A DNA stretch of 10,689 nucleotides, from positions 1 to 10,689 of the forward strand of contig CAMYNZ010000100.1 of assembly GCA_947259865.1 (NCBI GenBank), read 5' to 3'. Positions 7,644-10,689 of this stretch are shown in pieces. The position numbers were made by a program, and so were the translations under genes. Every line of letters starts with the position of its first letter. Position 1 is the stretch's first letter. The notes beneath the pieces were generated by a model. That model was not told where the DNA came from. It searched no databases and was given only the letters and a program-made list of their open reading frames with translations. The DNA comes from an uncultured Desulfobacterales bacterium (GTDB lineage Bacteria > Desulfobacterota > Desulfobacteria > Desulfobacterales > G020354645).

Positions 7644-7961
7644 AAGCTTCAATGTATTCTAAATGTCGCATTGCAAACAGGGTCACCGTTTTGCAGCTCC
7701 TGCAAAAAGGCGGTTATGCTTCTGTTGGGATCGCTGTAGGCGGTATCAAAACCACAAATTTTGTTCAATATTTTTATTCGCCTTCGCCTGAATACCCTGT
7801 CCGCCGCAGTTCTTTGGCGGACTGCAGGGATGAAAGGCAAGATGAACCGCATCGAAGCTCGCCAGAGCGTAGGCGGGTTAGGCTACGGCGCAATTCCGCT
7901 TTGATACCCCGCAGCTTTCTGCGGGGAGCTTCATTTACTTCTAAACCAAGGAGAATGGATA
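7644..7961. repeat. Structured non-coding region with several stem-loops
   Basis: This 318-base gap has no convincing gene. Four stem-loops can be read: TTTTGCAG/CTGCAAAA with a three-base loop (7689-7707), GTCCGCC/GGCGGAC with an outer CCCT/AGGG pairing beyond a three-base bulge (7795-7829), CGTAG/CTACG (7868-7887), and a perfect CCCCGCAG-CTTT-CTGCGGGG hairpin (7907-7926). The last has no T-run after it, so it is not a textbook terminator. Imperfect direct repeats flank the stretch: AGCTTCAATGTATTCTAAA (7645-7663) and AGCTTCATTTACTTCTAAA (7927-7945), 15 of 19 identical. This composition suggests an inserted, dispersed palindromic repeat unit; transcript-end processing is an alternative. A 105-codon open frame across it is arginine- and serine-rich and does not look like a protein. 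Confidence 0.5.
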
Positions 7962-8381
7962 ATGTCTGAGAAATTGATGGCGTATTTCAACAAACAACCA
8001 AGGATCGGAACTCTCAGTACGGCTGACCAGAGCGGCAAGGTCAATGTTGCCTATTTCGGCTCGCCACGGATGGTGGATGAAAAAACGGTGTTCATGGGGC
8101 TTGGCAAAAACCACACCTTTGCCAATCTTCAGCAAAATCCAAACGCCGTTTTTATGATCATGGAACCCGGTAATACCTTTCCCGAATGGAAGGGCGTCAG
8201 GGTATACTTGACAATGACCGATTGCCAGACGTCTGGTGAAAAACTTGATTCAATTAAGACCGTCATCGCCGAAAAAGCCGGGGAGGATGCTGCTAAAATG
8301 ATCCACGCTGCAGTGACCTTTGAAGTCCAGGGAATTCGACCGTTGGCCGACTTTGGACAAGGTTGGGAAAATTCGATATAA
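7962..8381 (+). CDS. Pyridoxamine 5'-phosphate oxidase-like flavin split-barrel protein
   Basis: This 139-residue protein has the pattern of the flavin-binding split-barrel superfamily: an N-terminal RIGTLSTADQSGKVNVAYF strand pair (about 14-32), then VFMGLGKNHTFANLQQNPNAVFMIMEPG (about 43-70), where the small-residue and HTFANLQQNP pattern is typical of small PPOX-type proteins that bind FMN or F420. It is too short to be true PdxH, so a small oxidoreductase or flavin-binding role is more likely than vitamin B6 synthesis. AAGGAG at 7948-7953 sits eight bases before the ATG and supports the start. It is the first gene after the structured gap and is followed by the ferredoxin-like gene after 166 bases. 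The real substrate is unknown. Confidence 0.82.
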   Translation: MSEKLMAYFNKQPRIGTLSTADQSGKVNVAYFGSPRMVDEKTVFMGLGKNHTFANLQQNPNAVFMIMEPGNTFPEWKGVRVYLTMTDCQTSGEKLDSIKTVIAEKAGEDAAKMIHAAVTFEVQGIRPLADFGQGWENSI

Positions 8382-8417
8382 TGGGGGTCGGTTAATGGCG
8401 CACAGGTGAGACCGTAA

Positions 8418-8522
8418 TTAAAAGGGGTTGTCGACAAAAGAGATGAAAGCGGCAACGGTATGGTCATCCGGCTCGGTCTGCCGTCCGGAATAAAGATCAT
8501 CGAATTGCCCAACAAAAACTAA
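8418..8522 (+). pseudogene. Possible remnant of a coding sequence
   Basis: Between the flavin protein and the ferredoxin-like gene one frame reads 34 codons to a stop, ending GMVIRLGLPSGIKIIELPNK. The mix of hydrophobic strand-like and Gly/Pro residues looks protein-like, similar in feel to the last strand of a small beta-rich domain. There is no good start codon: a stop lies at 8415 and the only internal ATG, at 8460, would give 20 residues with a weak ribosome binding site. It may be the tail of a deleted gene, or chance. I do not recognise the family. Confidence 0.2.
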
Positions 8523-8534
8523 TACTTATCTAAA

Positions 8535-8540
8535 AAGGAG
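8535..8540 (+). promoter_or_regulatory. Ribosome binding site that fixes the GTG start of the ferredoxin-like gene
   Basis: AAGGAG ends seven bases before the GTG at 8548. The ATG at 8541 directly after it is in another frame, so GTG is the start. Confidence 0.8.
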
Positions 8541-8547
8541 ATGTGGC

Positions 8548-9714
8548 GTGGAACAAAATGATCACGTCTATATCAAACTGCAAAAGCATTTGGATAATCA
8601 AGCCGTCGGTTTTCCAGCTACCCGATCAGGCGTTGAGATAAAAATCCTAAAACACATCTTTACACCGCAAGAGGCTGAGATCGCCACATATTTAAGCTAC
8701 CGGTTAGAGCCGTTCAAAACGATTTTTGACAGAGTAAGGCATCTGGTTGAATCACCTGAAGAGCTGGAAGCGCTTTTTGATTGTATTCAGAAAAAAGGAG
8801 GAATTGAATCTAAAATAAAGAATGGGAAAAAGCACTATTGCAATGCACCTCTTGTTGTGGGGATGTACGAATTTCAACTCGGACGACTGACCCCTGAATT
8901 TCTCAAGAATTTCGATGAATATACCTCGGATAAAAAGTTTGGTATCGAATTTTTGAGCACAGAACTCCCGCAGATGCGCACCATACCCGTCGCCAGAAGC
9001 ATTCACCCGCAACATCATGTAAGCACGTTTGATGAAGTCACCAGCCTGCTGCGACAGGCTGCAGCGCCCTTTGCTATCATTGAATGTATCTGCCGCAAAA
9101 AAAAGTCGATGGAAGGCAAATCCTGTAAGGCAACCGACCGAAAGGAAACCTGTCTTGCCATGGGCGCAGTTGCGCAAACCGTCCTGTCAAGCGGTAATGG
9201 CAGAGAGATCGCCAGAGATGAGGCAGTATCAATTATAGAAAAAAACCAGAAACAGGGATTGATCCTCCAACCGTCCAATACGGAAAAGGCCGAGTTTATC
9301 TGTTCTTGTTGCGGGTGTTGCTGTGGGATGTTAAGCGTCCACAAATCCCTCCCCAAACCACTGGATTTTTGGGCTGCAAACTTTCAGGCCGCAGTGGACA
9401 TGGAAAGCTGCGAAGGATGCGGTGTTTGTGAAAAACGCTGCCAGGTAAATGCGGTAAGAGTTTCTGCAAAAAAACAGCATGCCCTGGTGGATCTGAACCG
9501 GTGTATTGGATGCGGTGTATGTGTCACCGGTTGTCCGACCAACGCCATATCTCTTTTAAAAAAGCCTAACCAGGTAAAACCACCACAGACACGGGAAGAT
9601 CTTTACGAAATCATCATGGCCAAAAAGAAGGGCAGGCTGGGGAAGTTAAAACTGACAGGCAAGCTATTTGTCGACGCTTTGCGAAACGGACAAACTGATT
9701 TGCTAAAACCATAA
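8548..9714 (+). CDS. Winged-helix-like plus dicluster ferredoxin protein with cysteine-rich CxCCxCCC motif
   Basis: This 388-residue protein lacks a signal peptide and appears cytoplasmic. Residues about 28-110 are helical and end in KKGGIESKIKNGKKHYCNAP, which looks like a winged-helix or wing-type domain. Next comes a cysteine group CIC (180, 182), Cys193 and Cys202, then CSCCGCCCG (252-260), a very dense cluster. The C-terminal part has two [4Fe-4S] ferredoxin motifs, CEGCGVCEKRC (288-298) and CIGCGVCVTGC (319-329), and a basic tail. In the ferredoxin motifs the spacing CxxCxxCxxxC is complete; the first has Gln rather than Pro after the last Cys. Proteins of this general plan occur in sulfate reducers and archaea, but I know of no assigned function. 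Coupling to acyl-CoA dehydrogenase electrons, or redox sensing through the winged helix, are both inference. The DUF4124 gene follows after eight bases. Confidence 0.85.
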   Translation: MEQNDHVYIKLQKHLDNQAVGFPATRSGVEIKILKHIFTPQEAEIATYLSYRLEPFKTIFDRVRHLVESPEELEALFDCIQKKGGIESKIKNGKKHYCNAPLVVGMYEFQLGRLTPEFLKNFDEYTSDKKFGIEFLSTELPQMRTIPVARSIHPQHHVSTFDEVTSLLRQAAAPFAIIECICRKKKSMEGKSCKATDRKETCLAMGAVAQTVLSSGNGREIARDEAVSIIEKNQKQGLILQPSNTEKAEFICSCCGCCCGMLSVHKSLPKPLDFWAANFQAAVDMESCEGCGVCEKRCQVNAVRVSAKKQHALVDLNRCIGCGVCVTGCPTNAISLLKKPNQVKPPQTREDLYEIIMAKKKGRLGKLKLTGKLFVDALRNGQTDLLKP

Positions 9715-9722
9715 CGGTATCC

Positions 9723-10052
9723 ATGAAAAAGATTGTAGTTTTTATTATTATTTTTATAGCCGCCGCCGCAGGCTATCTCTACTATGATTGGGATACCAAA
9801 AACAAAAGAGCAGCACTTGAACCCAAGAAAATCTTATATTCTTGGACCGATGAAAAAGGAGTCAAGCACTTTACCGATAAAGAGCCGCCGGGGGGCGCAA
9901 CAAATATCGAAAAAACCACAGGCTTTAATTATGTAAAGCCGCCTCTGGTAATTACCATTAAAAAAGCTGCGTTAAACTCGTACAGGCGCACCAAAAACGC
10001 GCTGTCTGGTTTATTTAAAAAAAGATCTAAAAAGCCGGATTCGCGTCAATGA
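9723..10052 (+). CDS. DUF4124 domain protein with N-terminal membrane anchor
   Basis: This 109-residue protein starts with a short basic end and one hydrophobic segment (about residues 4-21), which acts as a signal anchor since there is no lipobox cysteine and no clear cleavage site. The body would then face the periplasm. Residues 39-52 read YSWTDEKGVKHFTD, the hallmark of the DUF4124 domain, whose function is unknown. The C-terminal 30 residues are strongly basic (Lys/Arg rich). The start codon lies only eight bases after the ferredoxin-like gene's stop with a weak ribosome binding site, so translational coupling to that gene is likely. Nothing in it points to beta-oxidation. The DUF4124 assignment is fairly sure, the function open. 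Confidence 0.8.
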   Translation: MKKIVVFIIIFIAAAAGYLYYDWDTKNKRAALEPKKILYSWTDEKGVKHFTDKEPPGGATNIEKTTGFNYVKPPLVITIKKAALNSYRRTKNALSGLFKKRSKKPDSRQ

Positions 10053-10098
10053 CCATTCCAAATCACCTGAATCACCCTGGCCGATTGCGAATTGTAAC

Positions 10099-10352
10099 AC
10101 CTGAATTTTGCACAAGTCGGAGGCTTTCATATGCAAGGCACTTAAGGGTGAAGCCATAGTGAACTATTGCGAGCCCTTAATAACGAAGCAGATGGAAGCC
10201 TCCGGCTCGCCCGTAGGGTGAAAATTAATGAGATAAAATGATATACATCCTTTATACTTGATAGGTAATTTGTTTTACTACTCCAGCTTGCTTAACTTGC
10301 TGTCATTAAAATAAATTTCAACTTCTCATTAATTTTCATGCAAGATTCAGGT
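10099..10352 (+). repeat. MITE-like element, copy 2 (254 bases, nested inverted repeats)
   Basis: Ends are ACCTGAATTTTGCA and the inverse of ACCTGAATCTTGCA, related to copy 1 at 2042. Inside, CGGAGGCTT with the following bases (from 10119) pairs with AAGCCTCCG ending near 10204, and CTTAAGGG/CCCTTAA strengthens that arm. TGAAAATTAATGAGA (10219-10233) has its exact inverse at 10324-10338. The element can thus fold into two adjacent hairpins. GTAAC occurs just outside the left end (10094-10098) and at the right end (10351-10355), a possible target-site duplication. No transposase or other gene is inside. It fills most of the 367-base gap before the alpha/beta hydrolase; the rest (10053-10098 and 10353-10405) shows nothing further. 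Confidence 0.65.
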
Positions 10353-10405
10353 AACAACACCCACTATTCAACCTGGACCGATATCCCTCCGAAGGTCTTA
10401 TTTAG

Positions 10406-10412
10406 AAGGGAG
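10406..10412 (+). promoter_or_regulatory. Ribosome binding site that fixes the TTG start of the alpha/beta hydrolase gene
   Basis: AAGGGAG ends seven bases before TTG at 10420. An in-frame stop at 10414-10416 excludes earlier starts, and the next in-frame ATG would remove the first beta-strands, so TTG is the best start. Confidence 0.75.
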
Positions 10413-10419
10413 ATAAATT

Positions 10420-10689
10420 TTGCCGGATAAACTCTCAAATAATTTCCAAAGTCAATTTGCCGATGTAAACGGCGTCCGATTACATTACGTCAGCCTGGGC
10501 CAGGGCAAGCTGATCATGTTCGTCCATGGTTTTCCGGAGTTTTGGGCCGAATGGGAAAACCAGCTTGTAGAATTTGGAAAAGACTACCAGGCAGTGGCCC
10601 CTGACATGCGCGGCTATAATTTATCCTCAAAGCCGGATGCGGCTGAAAATTACCATGTCAACGATTTGATCGAGGACCTGCGAGCCCTG
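10420..10689 (+). CDS. Alpha/beta hydrolase, epoxide hydrolase or dehalogenase type, N-terminal part
   Basis: Ninety codons are present before the window ends. The protein begins with TTG (read as Met), followed by PDKLSNNFQSQFADVNGVR, the usual opening strand of this fold. HGFPEFWAEW (about 36-45) is the oxyanion-hole HGxP motif of epoxide hydrolases and related dehalogenases, and PDMRGYNLSSKP (about 61-72) is the conserved stretch after the second strand. The nucleophilic Asp and the His/Asp of the triad would lie beyond the edge, so epoxide hydrolase, haloalkane or fluoroacetate dehalogenase and simple esterase cannot be separated. Typical length would be about 280-300 residues. The gene has its own leader behind the long inverted-repeat element. 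Cytoplasmic location is likely, as no signal peptide is seen. Confidence 0.87.
   Translation, partial: MPDKLSNNFQSQFADVNGVRLHYVSLGQGKLIMFVHGFPEFWAEWENQLVEFGKDYQAVAPDMRGYNLSSKPDAAENYHVNDLIEDLRAL

Noticed and set aside
7652..7969. Open frame of 105 codons in the gap after the acyl-CoA dehydrogenase gene
   Set aside because: The product is rich in Arg and Ser, runs through several stem-loops and into the flavin protein's start, and has no Shine-Dalgarno match. It is best explained as a repeat read by chance.
7962..8381. Reading the small flavin protein as PdxH for vitamin B6 synthesis
   Set aside because: At 139 residues it is much shorter than PdxH, and no vitamin B6 gene is nearby.

Overview
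This window looks like a chromosomal piece of an anaerobic, fatty-acid-oxidising bacterium, most likely a Desulfobacterales-type member of the Desulfobacterota. That placement is an inference. It rests on a complete beta-oxidation gene set beside a cysteine-rich ferredoxin protein of a kind common in such organisms, on multi-gene lipid metabolism with separate ribosome binding sites, and on intergenic spaces full of palindromic repeats. No rRNA, tRNA or CRISPR is visible.

Layout. The left part (1-1741) is on the minus strand: a MaoC-type 2-enoyl-CoA hydratase cut by the window edge, preceded by a LACTB2-like metallo-beta-lactamase-fold hydrolase. A 403-base divergent gap (1742-2144) holds several palindromes and a 74-base element with terminal inverted repeats. 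The plus strand then carries the core: a FadB/FadJ-type enoyl-CoA hydratase/3-hydroxyacyl-CoA dehydrogenase (2145-4274), a FadA-type thiolase (4444-5655) and a long-form acyl-CoA dehydrogenase (5826-7643). After a 318-base non-coding stretch with several stem-loops come a small flavin split-barrel protein (7962-8381), an unusual winged-helix plus ferredoxin protein with a GTG start (8548-9714) and a membrane-anchored DUF4124 protein (9723-10052). A second, longer copy of the inverted-repeat element (10099-10352) precedes the start of an epoxide-hydrolase-like alpha/beta hydrolase (TTG start at 10420), which runs off the right edge.

How the genes fit together. The acyl-CoA dehydrogenase makes the enoyl-CoA, the bifunctional protein hydrates it and oxidises the 3-hydroxyacyl-CoA, and the thiolase releases acetyl-CoA, so one full beta-oxidation turn is encoded in 5.5 kb. 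The MaoC hydratase would handle the opposite (R)-3-hydroxyacyl-CoA stereoisomer. The ferredoxin-like protein is a candidate for redox coupling or redox sensing, but its role cannot be read from sequence.

Most of the region is ordinary catabolic housekeeping. The most interesting items are the two related inverted-repeat elements that flank the whole plus-strand block in the same orientation, the ferredoxin protein with a CxCCxCCC motif, and the structured non-coding element after the acyl-CoA dehydrogenase gene.
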